Assembly (NCBI GenBank): GCA_039197065.1
Contig: JBCCUL010000043.1
Span: forward strand, 3,975-67,974
Length of the DNA stretch: 64,000 nucleotides
Reading direction: 5' to 3'
DNA from: JANQPX01 sp039197065
GTDB lineage: Bacteria > Pseudomonadota > Alphaproteobacteria > Geminicoccales > Geminicoccaceae
A model generated the notes under the pieces. It was not told where the DNA came from. It worked only from the letters and a program-made list of their open reading frames with translations, and did not search any database. A program made the position numbers and the translations under genes. Each line of letters starts with the position of its first letter. The first letter of the stretch is position 1. Positions 52,458-61,817 of this stretch are shown here, one piece after another.

Positions 52458-54182
52458 TTATGCCGCGATGCGGGGGCTGCCGGGTGCGCCGAAGAACGGT
52501 ACGGGCGACCAGTCCGGGAGTTCGGGCAGCGCCGCCGGCGCATGGGCGGCGAAGGCTCCCTTGGCATGGACGACCTTACCGCCGGTGAGCGTCAGATCCG
52601 CGGTGATGTCCGTGATCTCATCCTCTGCGACCGAAAAATAGTCCCTATCCAGCACGACGATGTCGGCAAGCTGTCCGGGGCTGATCTGCCCCTTCTTCCC
52701 CTCTTCGCGGCTGAACCAGGCGCCGGCCGCCGTCCAGTGGCGGAGCGCCGCTTCACGGCTCAGCCGGTTTTCGGGCGCCCAGATCACGTCCCCGCCTCGG
52801 CCCTTGCCGGAAACCGCCCAATGGATCGCAAGCCAGGGGTTGTAGGAGGAGACGCGCGTGGCGTCCGTGCCGGCGGCAAGGGGTGCGCCGGAGGCCATCA
52901 TCTTCTTGACCGGCATCACCTCACGAAGGGCTTCCTCGCCATAGCGATCGCGATACGCTGTAGCCTGGAACGCGATCCGGTTCTGATAGGAGATGCCGCC
53001 GCCGAGCCGTGCCACCCATTCCATCGTGCGCTCGGAAATCGTCTCGCCGTGGTCGAAGATCCAGTTGAGTTCGTCGAGCCCTTTGTCCCGACCGACATCT
53101 TCGAGAACGCTGAGCAGACGATGAGCGCTTTCCTCATAGGTGCAGTGGAAGCGGATGGGCCAACGGTTCTCGAGGAGGAACGCCATGACGGGGCGAAGGT
53201 CGCTCTCCATGCGCTTCGGCAGTTCTGGTCGGGGGTACGAAAAATCCTCGAAGTCGTAGGCAGACGCCACCAGCATCTCGCCGGCGCCGACGCATTTCAG
53301 GTAATCGTCCCCCTGGTCCGGTTTGACCAGATCGTTCCATCGCTTGAAGTCGTCGAGCTCGAATAGTGGCCGTTGGGCGAAGAGCTGGTAGCCGATGCGC
53401 ACGGTCTGCTCGCCGCGCCGGTTCAGCTCGGTGATGACGCCGTAGTCGTCGGGGTAGTTCAGAAACCCGCCGGCGCAGTCGAGGGCTGAGGTCAGACCGA
53501 GCCCGTTCAGCGCGCGAAAGTAGTGCTTGGTCGAGAGGATTTGCTGCTCGAACTCCAGCTTGGGGGCCATGTCGAGCAGCGCGTAGAGCGGCTGGGCGTT
53601 GGGCCTGGCCAGCGCAAGCCCCGTCGGCGCGCCCTGATCGTCGCGCTCCAACCGGCCCGAGACGAAGGGCTCGTAGAAATGCTTGTCGATGCCGAGTGCT
53701 CGAAGGGCCGCCTTGTTCAACCAGGCGCGGTCATAGAGATGAAGCACGTAGACCGGCACATCCGGGGCGGCGGCGTTGATCTCTTCGAGGGTCGGCAGGC
53801 GCTTTTCGGCGAACTGATCCGCCGACCAGCCACCGACAACGCGGATCCATTGCCCGGCAGGCGTGCGCTCCGCCTGCGCCTTCAGCATGGCCAGCCCGTC
53901 CGCGAGCGACGGGACGTGGTCCCAGCGCAATTCCATGGCGAAGTTGTTGCCCTGGCGGATGATGTGGGTGTGGCTGTCGATCAGCCCTGGGATCACGCGC
54001 TGTCCCTGAAGGTCGATCCTCAAAGCGCCATTGGCCTTGGCCACGATGTCGGCGTCCGACCCGGTCGCAAGGATACGGCCACCGGCGATCGCAACCGCTT
54101 CGGCTTCGGGACGATCAGGATCGAAGGTGGTGATCCGTCCATTATGCAGAACGAGATCCGGTGTCGTGTTGTCAGCCACCAT
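52458..54182 (-). CDS. YtcJ-like amidohydrolase (cytoplasmic)
   Basis: 574-aa metal-dependent amidohydrolase of the YtcJ/Amidohydrolase_3 group. The metal-binding HxH is in VIPGLIDSHTHIIRQG near residue 70. Further motifs: RFHCTYEESAHRLLS, WIFDHGETISER and LAAGTDATRVSSYNPW with the catalytic-type Asp. No signal peptide. A close paralogue with a Tat signal lies immediately upstream. Substrate unknown; members hydrolyse amides or related bonds. Confidence 0.9.
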   Translation of the reverse strand: MVADNTTPDLVLHNGRITTFDPDRPEAEAVAIAGGRILATGSDADIVAKANGALRIDLQGQRVIPGLIDSHTHIIRQGNNFAMELRWDHVPSLADGLAMLKAQAERTPAGQWIRVVGGWSADQFAEKRLPTLEEINAAAPDVPVYVLHLYDRAWLNKAALRALGIDKHFYEPFVSGRLERDDQGAPTGLALARPNAQPLYALLDMAPKLEFEQQILSTKHYFRALNGLGLTSALDCAGGFLNYPDDYGVITELNRRGEQTVRIGYQLFAQRPLFELDDFKRWNDLVKPDQGDDYLKCVGAGEMLVASAYDFEDFSYPRPELPKRMESDLRPVMAFLLENRWPIRFHCTYEESAHRLLSVLEDVGRDKGLDELNWIFDHGETISERTMEWVARLGGGISYQNRIAFQATAYRDRYGEEALREVMPVKKMMASGAPLAAGTDATRVSSYNPWLAIHWAVSGKGRGGDVIWAPENRLSREAALRHWTAAGAWFSREEGKKGQISPGQLADIVVLDRDYFSVAEDEITDITADLTLTGGKVVHAKGAFAAHAPAALPELPDWSPVPFFGAPGSPRIAA

Positions 54183-54263
54183 GGCGGGCTCCCTCTGTCC
54201 CGTCGCGCGGTTGCGACGGGACGTTTGAAATCAGGTCAAGGTCCATCGGTCAGAAGCGGGCGC

Positions 54264-56048
54264 TCAGCTCTGCTGCAGGATCACGGGCGACCAGTCGGGG
54301 CTGACGTCCGGGATGTGCTTCAGGTCGTCCCGCGAAAACGCGCCGCCGCCATAGACCACCTCGCCGCCGAGCACGGTCAGATCAGACTTCAGCTTGGCAA
54401 TCTCGGTATCAGTGACCGTGAAGTAGTCCCGATCGAGCACGGCGAAGTCGGCGAGCTGGCCAGGCGTGATCGCCCCCTTGACGCCGGCATCGCCGGTGAA
54501 CCAGGCCGAACCCGTGGTCCAAAGACGAAGGGCCTCTTCGCGCGTCAGCAGGTTGGCGTCGTCATACATGCGAAGGCCGCCGCGCGAGAGCCCTGACGTC
54601 ATCCACTGGATCGAGTACCAGGGATTGAACGAGGTTACGCGCGTCGCATCGGTGCCGCCGCCGACCGGCACGCCGAGATTCAAGATCGCCCGGAAGTTCG
54701 GCGTCTGCTTCAGCGCCTCCGTGCCATAGTTGGCGACGAAGTCCTCCGCCTGGAACTGTAGGCGGTTCTGCAGCGCGATGCCGCCGCCGAGTTCGGCGAT
54801 GCGCTCCAGGTTCCGCTGGCTGAAGGTCTCGACATGGTCGACGAACCAGCCGGGCGTGAGGCCGGCGCCCTTGGCGACGTCCTCGTAGACCGGGAGCAGG
54901 CGATCGCCGGTTTCCTCATAGGTGATGTGCTGACGGAACGGCCAGCCACCCTCGCCGAGCACGGTCATCACCTGGCGCTGATAGTCCTCGGCCCCATTGT
55001 CGATGTCCGGGCGGGCGTCCGCAAAAATCTCGTAGTCGTAGGACGCCCAGGCCAGGTTCTCGCCCGCGCCGACGAATTTCAGCATGTCGTCACCGTCGCC
55101 GGCCTTGATGTCCTTGGTCCAGCGCTGGTAGTCGGACAGCTCCTCGCCCTTCACCTGCGGGAAGGAGTGATAGCCGATGCGCGTGGTGAGCAGGCCGTGG
55201 CCGTGCATCCAGCGGATGACCTTGTAGGGATCGGCGTCGGGAAACTCCATGCCGCCGCCGCCCGCATCCGAGACCGAGGTGACGCCGAGGCCGTTCAGCA
55301 CGTCGAAATATTGAAGCGACGAGTTGATCTGATCGCGGATCGACAGTTTCGGGGCCGCCGCGAGCGTCTTGTACATGACGAGACCCGAAGGCGCGGCGAG
55401 CAGCCGCCCGGTCGCGTTGCCGCCGGCATCCTTTTCGATGATGCCGCCTGGATATTCGGGGTGGCCGGGCTGATCGTAGCCGTACCACTCGACAGCTTTG
55501 GTGTTCAAAAGCGTGAGCTTGTAGAGGTGGTGGATCAGCACCGGGTGGTTCGGCGCCACGGCATCGAGCTCGGCCACCGTCGGCAGGCGTTTTTCCTTGA
55601 ACTGGAATTCGGAAAAGCCGCCGGCGACGCGGATGAACTGGCCATCCGGCGTCCGCTCGGCCTGCTGGCGGATCAGGTGCAGACCTTCCTCCAGGCTGTC
55701 GACGCCGTCCCAGCGGACCTCGAGATTGTAGTTGACGGCGCCCCGGATCGCATGGGTGTGGCTGTCGTTCAGGCCGGGGATCACCCGCTGGCCGCGGGCA
55801 TCGATCACCTGGGTGAAGGGGCCGATCAGACCCTGCATCTCATCGTCCGAGCCGACCGCCGTGAACACACCGCCTTTAGCCGCGAGCGCGGTCGCTTCCG
55901 GGCGTCCCGGATCCATGGTGGCGATGCGGCCGTTCAGCAGCACCAGATCGGCGGCGCCCGTCTGCGCGTAGGCAGCGCCGGCGCCTGTCGCGGCGATCAG
56001 AGCGGTGGTCCCGGCCAGGAAGTGCCGCCGGTCGAGCTTCGGTGTCAT
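54264..56048 (-). CDS. YtcJ-like amidohydrolase, Tat-exported paralogue
   Basis: 594-aa amidohydrolase paralogous to the neighbouring 574-aa protein throughout (shared VIPGL-DSHTH, HITYEETGDRLLPV, GGGTDATRVTSFNPWYSI). The N-terminus has a twin-arginine signal (KLDRRHFLAGTTALIAATG) ending near AYAQTG, so it acts in the periplasm after folding with metal in the cytoplasm. Two copies in different compartments suggest a substrate that meets the cell from outside and is processed on both sides (inference). Confidence 0.92.
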   Translation of the reverse strand: MTPKLDRRHFLAGTTALIAATGAGAAYAQTGAADLVLLNGRIATMDPGRPEATALAAKGGVFTAVGSDDEMQGLIGPFTQVIDARGQRVIPGLNDSHTHAIRGAVNYNLEVRWDGVDSLEEGLHLIRQQAERTPDGQFIRVAGGFSEFQFKEKRLPTVAELDAVAPNHPVLIHHLYKLTLLNTKAVEWYGYDQPGHPEYPGGIIEKDAGGNATGRLLAAPSGLVMYKTLAAAPKLSIRDQINSSLQYFDVLNGLGVTSVSDAGGGGMEFPDADPYKVIRWMHGHGLLTTRIGYHSFPQVKGEELSDYQRWTKDIKAGDGDDMLKFVGAGENLAWASYDYEIFADARPDIDNGAEDYQRQVMTVLGEGGWPFRQHITYEETGDRLLPVYEDVAKGAGLTPGWFVDHVETFSQRNLERIAELGGGIALQNRLQFQAEDFVANYGTEALKQTPNFRAILNLGVPVGGGTDATRVTSFNPWYSIQWMTSGLSRGGLRMYDDANLLTREEALRLWTTGSAWFTGDAGVKGAITPGQLADFAVLDRDYFTVTDTEIAKLKSDLTVLGGEVVYGGGAFSRDDLKHIPDVSPDWSPVILQQS

Positions 56049-56192
56049 CTCTCATGCCTCTTCATTCGGGCCGCACGGCACTGTTCGCACGACCTCAACA
56101 GCGTGCGCCAACGCGAGCGGGGGTGTATCGGGCCTGCCCTCGGACGACTTGGTAGCGCCCTCGGGCAGGTCGTGTTTCGCTCTAGAACGCCA

Positions 56193-56885
56193 TTACGCGG
56201 CCGCGATGGCGGCGGCTGGGACCGGATCGAGCGTCGGTCCATGCTCGACACGTTCCGGCGCCTTGTGGACCATGGTGTAGGCGTAATCGACGCCCATGCC
56301 GTAAGCGCCGGAATGCTCCTTCACGACATCCAGGACGGCGTCATAGGTGTCGCGCTTCGCCCAGTCGCGCTGCCATTCCAGAAGGATCTGCTGCCAGGTC
56401 ATGGGCACGACGCCTGCCTGGATCATGCGCTGCATGGCGTAGTCATGGGCTTCCTTGGTGGTGCCGCCGGAGGCATCAGCGACCATGTAGATCTCGTAGC
56501 CGCCCTCGGCCATGGCGCTGAACGCGAAGCTGTTGTTGCAGACCTCGGTCCAAAGGCCGGAGACGATCACCTTCTTTCGGCCGTTCTGGGCAAGCGCATC
56601 GCGCACCTTCTGGTCATCCCAGGAGTTCATCGAGGTGCGCTCCAGGAGTGGATGCTCCGGGAACACGGCCAGCAGCTCCGGATAGGTGTGTCCGGAAAAC
56701 GCTTCGGTCTCGACCGTGGTGATGATGGTCGGCACATCGAAAATCTTCGCGGACTCTGCGAGCGCCACGGTGTTGTTCTTCAGCGTCTGCCGATCGATCG
56801 ACTGCACGCCGAACGCCATCTGCGGCTGGTGGTCGATGAAGATCAGCTGGCAATTCTCAGGCGTCAGAAGGTCAGGTTTGTTCAT
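56193..56885 (-). CDS. YcaC-like isochorismatase-fold hydrolase
   Basis: 230-aa cysteine hydrolase. Triad candidates: D18 (LIFIDHQPQM), K105 (ALAQNGRKKVIVSG) and C119 (LWTEVCNNSFAF). YcaC-type proteins have unknown natural substrates. The C-terminal 30 residues are Ala/Pro-rich. It is first gene of the minus-strand cluster with the two amidohydrolases, XapX and MFS genes, and is divergent from a LysR regulator. Confidence 0.9.
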   Translation of the reverse strand: MNKPDLLTPENCQLIFIDHQPQMAFGVQSIDRQTLKNNTVALAESAKIFDVPTIITTVETEAFSGHTYPELLAVFPEHPLLERTSMNSWDDQKVRDALAQNGRKKVIVSGLWTEVCNNSFAFSAMAEGGYEIYMVADASGGTTKEAHDYAMQRMIQAGVVPMTWQQILLEWQRDWAKRDTYDAVLDVVKEHSGAYGMGVDYAYTMVHKAPERVEHGPTLDPVPAAAIAAA

Positions 56886-57009
56886 CGGTTCTTCCTCTCC
56901 AGTTAAGCCCTTGCGGGCTCTCGGTGTTGAGCGTCCAGATGTGATCGGGCATCACCTGCGACAAACGATGGAATCTTGCTTGATAGGATAGCTGTGCTAA
57001 GTCATTGCC

Positions 57010-57951
57010 ATGCCCTTTCGACGCCTCCCAGCTCTTGGTTCGCTCCGCGCCTTCGAAGCCGCGGCCAGGCTGTCGTCGTTCAAGGCCGCGGCAGGCGAAC
57101 TTTCGGTGACGCCGGGAGCGATCAGCCAGCAAGTCCGGGCCCTCGAGGACGATTTGGGCGTGAAGCTCTTCGCACGCGCCGTCCGTTCCGTTTCGCTGAC
57201 GGCGCAAGGCCGGCAGCTTCAGCCGGCGCTCACTACGGCGTTCCTTACGATCCGTGAAGCGGTCGATCAGGTTCGGCCGCAGTCGCTGGAGCCGCTCAGG
57301 GTCGATTCCAGCGGGCCGATCATCAGAAAATGGCTGCTGCCAAGGCTGCACCGCTTCTCGGTGCGCAACCCGGATCTTGGCGTCACCATCCAATCGCTGA
57401 GCCATCTCACGACGTTCAGCAAAGATGGGCCGGACATCACCATCAGGTTCACCAGGACGCCCGGAGCTGGACTGTTCGCACGCAAGCTCTGCGAGGAGTA
57501 TCTTTTGCCGCTCGCGAGCCCGGGTCTGATCGAGCGTCTGGATCTTCGAACGCCGGATGATCTGGTGCGCGCACCGCTCCTCCATGACACCAGCCCGGAG
57601 ATCTTTAAGGACGCGCCCGACTGGTCGACCTGGTTCAAGCATGCCGGTCTCGATCCGGCCGGTGCTCGACGCGGCACGCGATTCGATCGCCATGCCGGCG
57701 ATCATGCCATCGAGGCCGCGATCAATGGGGCCGGCGTCGTGCTCGGGCGGCATTTCCTGGCGCGCAGCGATATGCTCGATGGGCGCTTGATCTCGCCGTT
57801 CGGTCCTATTCTTCAGATGCATGTCAGCTACTTCGTCGTCTGTCAGGCGGGTGATGAGACCCGCCCGAATGTTGCAGCCTTCATGAGCTGGATCCTCGAG
57901 GAGGCGGCGGTCATGTCCGACCGCTCTCTCCTGAAAGGCAGCGTCGCCTGA
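57010..57951 (+). CDS. LysR-family transcriptional regulator (GcvA-like)
   Basis: 313-aa regulator. N-terminal winged helix-turn-helix (about 5-65: LGSLRAFEAAARLSSFKAAA, SVTPGAISQQVRALEDDL) and a periplasmic-binding-protein-like effector domain from about 90. Divergent from the YcaC/amidohydrolase/XapX/MFS cluster, which it probably controls. GcvA-like subgroup judged from the PFRRLPALGSLRAFEA start. Confidence 0.92.
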   Translation: MPFRRLPALGSLRAFEAAARLSSFKAAAGELSVTPGAISQQVRALEDDLGVKLFARAVRSVSLTAQGRQLQPALTTAFLTIREAVDQVRPQSLEPLRVDSSGPIIRKWLLPRLHRFSVRNPDLGVTIQSLSHLTTFSKDGPDITIRFTRTPGAGLFARKLCEEYLLPLASPGLIERLDLRTPDDLVRAPLLHDTSPEIFKDAPDWSTWFKHAGLDPAGARRGTRFDRHAGDHAIEAAINGAGVVLGRHFLARSDMLDGRLISPFGPILQMHVSYFVVCQAGDETRPNVAAFMSWILEEAAVMSDRSLLKGSVA

Positions 57952-57975
57952 GCCACGCTGCCAGCAGGAGCCGGC

Positions 57976-58602
57976 TTACGCTGCCGCCTCCGCTTTCGGT
58001 GCGTTTAGCAGCCTCGCAAGTTCGGTCAGTTCCGGGTCGAGGATGCCGTGGCCGCCGGTGTGGACGGCGGTCGTGACATCGCTTCCCTGTTCCTCGAAAT
58101 AGCGGATCAGCCGCTCGCTCATCGGCCAAGGGCAGATCGGGTCGTTCTGACCTGCGGTGATCAGCACCTTCAGGCCGGCAAGCTTCGGATCGGCCTCGGG
58201 CTTCCAGGGGATCAGCGGATGCAGGAGGCCGACGCGCTCGAACAAACCGGGATGCTTTAGCACCACCGAAGCCAGGATGTTGGCGCCGTTGGAATAGCCG
58301 AAGCCGTAAGCCGCGGAACCTGGATGGGTTTCCTTATGGGCGGCGATGAAGCCGGCCATTTTCTCCGTGCGCAGCGCAAGGTCATCCATGTCATAGACGC
58401 CCTCACCGGTGCGTTTGAAAAAGCGGGCCGCACCATGCTCCGAGACGTCGCCCCGCGGGGAGACGATCCCCGCCTCGGGCGCGATCTGCTCGGCAAGCCC
58501 ATAGAACTGGTTCTCGTCGCCGCCCGTGCCATGAAAGGCAAAGATCAATGGTGCGCCTTTGGCGGGCGGTTTCTTCAGCGCGTGATAGGCATGGCTTGCC
58601 AT
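57976..58602 (-). CDS. Carboxylesterase/phospholipase, MhqD-like alpha/beta hydrolase
   Basis: 208-aa serine hydrolase. Catalytic Ser in YGFGYSNGANILAS (about 105), Asp in TAGQNDPICPWP and His in HTGGHGILDPE. The oxyanion segment FAFHGTGGDENQFY is typical of MhqD/YodD. In Bacillus MhqD belongs to the quinone-resistance regulon together with the ring-cleaving dioxygenase MhqO, whose homologue is the next gene upstream. The pair probably protects against quinones or related electrophiles (inference). Confidence 0.88.
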   Translation of the reverse strand: MASHAYHALKKPPAKGAPLIFAFHGTGGDENQFYGLAEQIAPEAGIVSPRGDVSEHGAARFFKRTGEGVYDMDDLALRTEKMAGFIAAHKETHPGSAAYGFGYSNGANILASVVLKHPGLFERVGLLHPLIPWKPEADPKLAGLKVLITAGQNDPICPWPMSERLIRYFEEQGSDVTTAVHTGGHGILDPELTELARLLNAPKAEAAA

Positions 58603-58716
58603 AACGCGTTCCTCCTTCGTTGGATTGTCGTCCCCGACATCAAATCTCTCCGACCGCCTAAAGACCTGGGCGCAAACCTGCGACCCAGGCCAGGGCGGTC
58701 AAAGTCTATGAGGTGG

Positions 58717-59649
58717 TCACACCACCGCTGGGAGCCGGCTTTCGATTTGGGTGCGATGCTGCTCGTAGCGCGTGGGGAGCTTTAGGGCTTCGCCGAGATG
58801 GGCGGTGTCCTCGTCACGATCGAAGCCGGGCTCGTTGGTCGCGACCTCGAACAGCACGCCGCCGGGTGTGCGGAAGTAGATCGCCCAGAAATAGTCCCGG
58901 TCGATCACCGGCGTGACCTGATAGCCCGTGTCCATCAGATCCCGTCTGACCTTCAGCTGCGCTTCCCGATCCTCGACCGCAAAGGCGATGTGGTGCACCG
59001 AACCCGCACCCTGCGTCGCGGCCTTGGCATCCGGCAGGGCCTGGATGTCGATGCGATCGGCTGCATTGCCGCCCTCGATCACATAGCGGGTGATGTCGCC
59101 TTCGGTCTCGGCCTTCTGATAACCCATGAACTGCAGGAGCTCACCGGTGGCATCGGCATCGCGCAGCTGAAAACGGGCGCCGCGAAAGCCGAGAATGCCT
59201 GCATCTTCCGGCACGTCCGATCCGGTCCAGGGCGTCCTGTCATCAATAGCGGTCTCGACCAGGGCGAAGTCATCGCCGTCCGGCCCGTCGAAGTGAAGCC
59301 GCGCCTCGCCGAAGCTCGTCTCGTGGTCCAGCTTCTCGACGCCGGCGGCAGCGAGCCGCTCGGCCCAGAAGGGCAGGGAGCCTTTGGGAATGGCGAACTC
59401 GGTGATCCCGACCTCGCCGGTGCCGCGCTTGCCGCGCTGGATCATCCCATAGGGGAAATAGGTCATCACCGAACCCGGCGTGCCGACCTCGTCGCCATAA
59501 TAGAGGTGATAGACCTCGGGCGCGTCGAAGTTCACGGTTTTCTTGACCCGGCGAAGGCCCAGGGTCTTGGTGAAGAAACGATTGTTCTCCTTGGCGTCGG
59601 CCGCGAGCGACGTGACGTGGTGGAGCCCTTTGATGTGCTTGATCGTCAT
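58717..59649 (-). CDS. Ring-cleaving dioxygenase, MhqO-like VOC protein
   Basis: 310-aa two-domain vicinal-oxygen-chelate enzyme. The first VOC module holds GLHHVTSLAADAKENNRFF (metal His) and YHLYYGDEVGTPGSVMTYF; the second holds SVHHIAFAVEDREAQL and PGGVLFEVATNEPGF (metal Glu). MhqO-type proteins cleave hydroquinone-like rings. I use the ATG at 59649 (MTIKHIKGLHHV) with AGGGA upstream, rather than 59697. It is divergent from a LysR gene and upstream of the MhqD-like gene. Confidence 0.9.
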   Translation of the reverse strand: MTIKHIKGLHHVTSLAADAKENNRFFTKTLGLRRVKKTVNFDAPEVYHLYYGDEVGTPGSVMTYFPYGMIQRGKRGTGEVGITEFAIPKGSLPFWAERLAAAGVEKLDHETSFGEARLHFDGPDGDDFALVETAIDDRTPWTGSDVPEDAGILGFRGARFQLRDADATGELLQFMGYQKAETEGDITRYVIEGGNAADRIDIQALPDAKAATQGAGSVHHIAFAVEDREAQLKVRRDLMDTGYQVTPVIDRDYFWAIYFRTPGGVLFEVATNEPGFDRDEDTAHLGEALKLPTRYEQHRTQIESRLPAVV

Positions 59650-59728
59650 GTCGGTTATCCCTGTTGATCCTGTGTCTGTCATCTCTTGACTGTGCATATG
59701 GCTTTTTGGCTAATGCCTTCAACGACAA

Positions 59729-59742
59729 TGAATTTGCATTCA
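59729..59742. promoter_or_regulatory. Candidate LysR operator TGAAT-N4-ATTCA
   Basis: TGAAT-TTGC-ATTCA lies in the 121-bp gap between the divergent dioxygenase and LysR genes, next to a further TTGCATT copy (59746-59752). The position fits autoregulation and activation of the divergent gene (inference). Confidence 0.45.
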
Positions 59743-59770
59743 CTGTTGCATTTGAAGTAATAATCCAGCG

Positions 59771-60685
59771 ATGCAGGACCTGAAGCCCATTCGCGTGTTT
59801 CTGGAGGTGGCGAGGCTGACGAGCTTCGCCGCGGCAGCGCGCCATCTCGGCATGACGCCGGCGACCGTGACCAGAACGGTGGCGCGGCTGGAGGAGGATC
59901 TCGGCGTTCAGCTGCTCCTGCGCACCACGCGCAAGGTCTCGCTTACCAGCACGGGCGCCGTGGTCGCGGCGCGCTACGGGCCGCTGGTCGAGGAATTCGA
60001 TCAGGTCATCGATGACGTCAAACGGGCGAGCCTTCCCGATCGCGGCCGCCTTCGGATCAACGCGCCGATGTCTATGGGGCTCCGCCTGCTCCCGGACCTG
60101 ATCGAGAGCTTCCGGCTGGCCTTTCCCCATGTCGAACTGCAGCTCTCGATGACCGACCATCTGGTCGACATCATGGAGGACGGGGCGGATCTCGCCATCC
60201 GCATTTCCGAACCGCCGACCGACAAGTTCACGATCTGGCGAAAGGTCTGCGCCGTGCCGAGGCTCGCGGTCGCCGCCCCTTTGCTCCTGGAGCGTATCGA
60301 TATGCCGGAGACACCGGATGACCTCCACCCGGAACACTGCCTCTCCTACAGCAGCGACGGCACCGAGGAGACCTGGCATTTTCGAAAGGACCAGATGAAG
60401 CGCCAGGTGCGCGCCGGAAGGACCATCATCTCCAACAGCGGTGATCTGCTACACGCCCTGGTAAGACGCGGCGCCGGGATCGCTGTCCTTCCCGACTTCA
60501 TCGTTCAGCGGAGCCTTTCAACCGGCAAGATCCGCCAGATTCTGGAGGACTGGACGGTCAGCATGCTCTGGCTGACGCTCTATTATCCGCCCTATGAACA
60601 GCTGCCGCCGCTGGTCGCCACCTTCTCCGATTTCTTCGAGGCCTATATCAGAGACAACGAGCCGGAGCTGTTCGATTGGTCGTAG
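59771..60685 (+). CDS. LysR-family transcriptional regulator (CrgA/DsdC-like)
   Basis: 304-aa regulator with an N-terminal helix-turn-helix (about 3-62: IRVFLEVARLTSFAAAARHL, MTPATVTRTVARLEEDLGV) and a LysR substrate-binding domain (about 88-295). Divergent from the MhqO-like gene, so a likely sensor of quinones or aromatic electrophiles controlling the MhqO/MhqD-like pair (inference). Confidence 0.92.
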   Translation: MQDLKPIRVFLEVARLTSFAAAARHLGMTPATVTRTVARLEEDLGVQLLLRTTRKVSLTSTGAVVAARYGPLVEEFDQVIDDVKRASLPDRGRLRINAPMSMGLRLLPDLIESFRLAFPHVELQLSMTDHLVDIMEDGADLAIRISEPPTDKFTIWRKVCAVPRLAVAAPLLLERIDMPETPDDLHPEHCLSYSSDGTEETWHFRKDQMKRQVRAGRTIISNSGDLLHALVRRGAGIAVLPDFIVQRSLSTGKIRQILEDWTVSMLWLTLYYPPYEQLPPLVATFSDFFEAYIRDNEPELFDWS

Positions 60686-60736
60686 CTTGGAGGCGGCCGA
60701 GAACCGCCATCATGCCTCGTTCTCCAGATCGACGCC

Positions 60737-61798
60737 TCAAAGGGTCGGGATGACCCGTTCCGCGCGAAGCTGATCGAACTGCCGGAGGAACATCGCCTTC
60801 GAGTCGACGACGTCATGGAAGCCGAACTGTCGGGCCTTGGTCGTTGACGAGATCACATCGAATTCCGGCGTGAAGACGAAGGCCCCATAGTTCCACCCGA
60901 CCAGGCTCTTGAAAGGAATGGGCAGCAATCCATGCTCGTCGACCAGCCGCGCCCAAAGCGCCGCCTTGTCGGCCATCATCAGCGGCAGGTCGATGCGCTG
61001 CGGCTCGGCGAGGTCCATGTCGAAATAGTCGGCGAAGGCCGGCCACATGGTCTCCCAGCGGAAGATGTCGCCATTGGTGATGTTGAAGGGCTCGTTGGCC
61101 GTCTCCTCGGACGTCGACATCCAGAGCACCGCCTTGGCCAGATGCGCCGTATCGGTCACCTGAAACAGCGCCGCCGCATTTCGTCGTGAGCCGGGGTGAC
61201 GAAGCGGCAGGCCCAGCACCTTCGAAATCGTGGCGTAGACCGCAAGCACCATCACCAGATTCATGGGATTGCCGGTCGCAAAGCCGCAGATCGCGTGCGG
61301 CCGCGCCGCCGACCAGGTCCAGGCCTTGCCCTTTTGGCGCGCGGTGATGAAGTCCTGCTGGTCGTAATAGAAATTCGGCGGCATATGCCTTGGATCATCC
61401 TCGGACGCCGGCGTCTTGAAGGGGCCGAGATGGTTCCCGTACCACTTGGTGCCATGCATCAGGTTGATATGCCGAAGGTCCGGATTCGCGGGCTCGATGG
61501 CGTCCATGAGATTGACCAGCATGGCGACATTGGGCGCCACGGTCGCCGCCCAGTCTTCCTTCTCGACATAGGCGGTGAAGAAGATATGGGTGATGCTCTG
61601 CTCGCCTGAGAGCTTCTTCTTGCAGTCGTCCGGGTCGAGCAAGTCGACGCTGATATGGCGATAGTCGCCCGCCAGATCCGGCGTTCGTCTGGAAATGGCG
61701 ATGACGTCCCAGTTTTCCAGGGACAGCAGATGCCGCAGCAGATTGCGCCCCACGACGCCGGTGGCACCAACGACAAGAGCGGTGTTTTTCGTTTTCAT
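60737..61798 (-). CDS. PRISE-type SDR enone reductase
   Basis: 353-aa NAD(P)-dependent extended short-chain reductase. The Rossmann motif VVGATGVVGRNLLRHL is at 9-24. The catalytic-region motif NFYYDQQDF at 142-150 matches NFYYxxED of the progesterone 5-beta-reductase / iridoid synthase (PRISE) family, with the tyrosine shifted into this motif instead of the YxxxK of usual SDRs. The family lysine is probably in GTKWYG (K118). Such enzymes reduce the C=C of activated enones. Confidence 0.85.
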   Translation of the reverse strand: MKTKNTALVVGATGVVGRNLLRHLLSLENWDVIAISRRTPDLAGDYRHISVDLLDPDDCKKKLSGEQSITHIFFTAYVEKEDWAATVAPNVAMLVNLMDAIEPANPDLRHINLMHGTKWYGNHLGPFKTPASEDDPRHMPPNFYYDQQDFITARQKGKAWTWSAARPHAICGFATGNPMNLVMVLAVYATISKVLGLPLRHPGSRRNAAALFQVTDTAHLAKAVLWMSTSEETANEPFNITNGDIFRWETMWPAFADYFDMDLAEPQRIDLPLMMADKAALWARLVDEHGLLPIPFKSLVGWNYGAFVFTPEFDVISSTTKARQFGFHDVVDSKAMFLRQFDQLRAERVIPTL

Positions 61799-61817
61799 GT
61801 CGCTTCGGGGCTCCTGT

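Noticed and set aside
54834..56906. 690-aa plus-strand open frame opposite the Tat-type amidohydrolase
   Set aside because: Antisense shadow; no family features, and it crosses two real genes and their gap.
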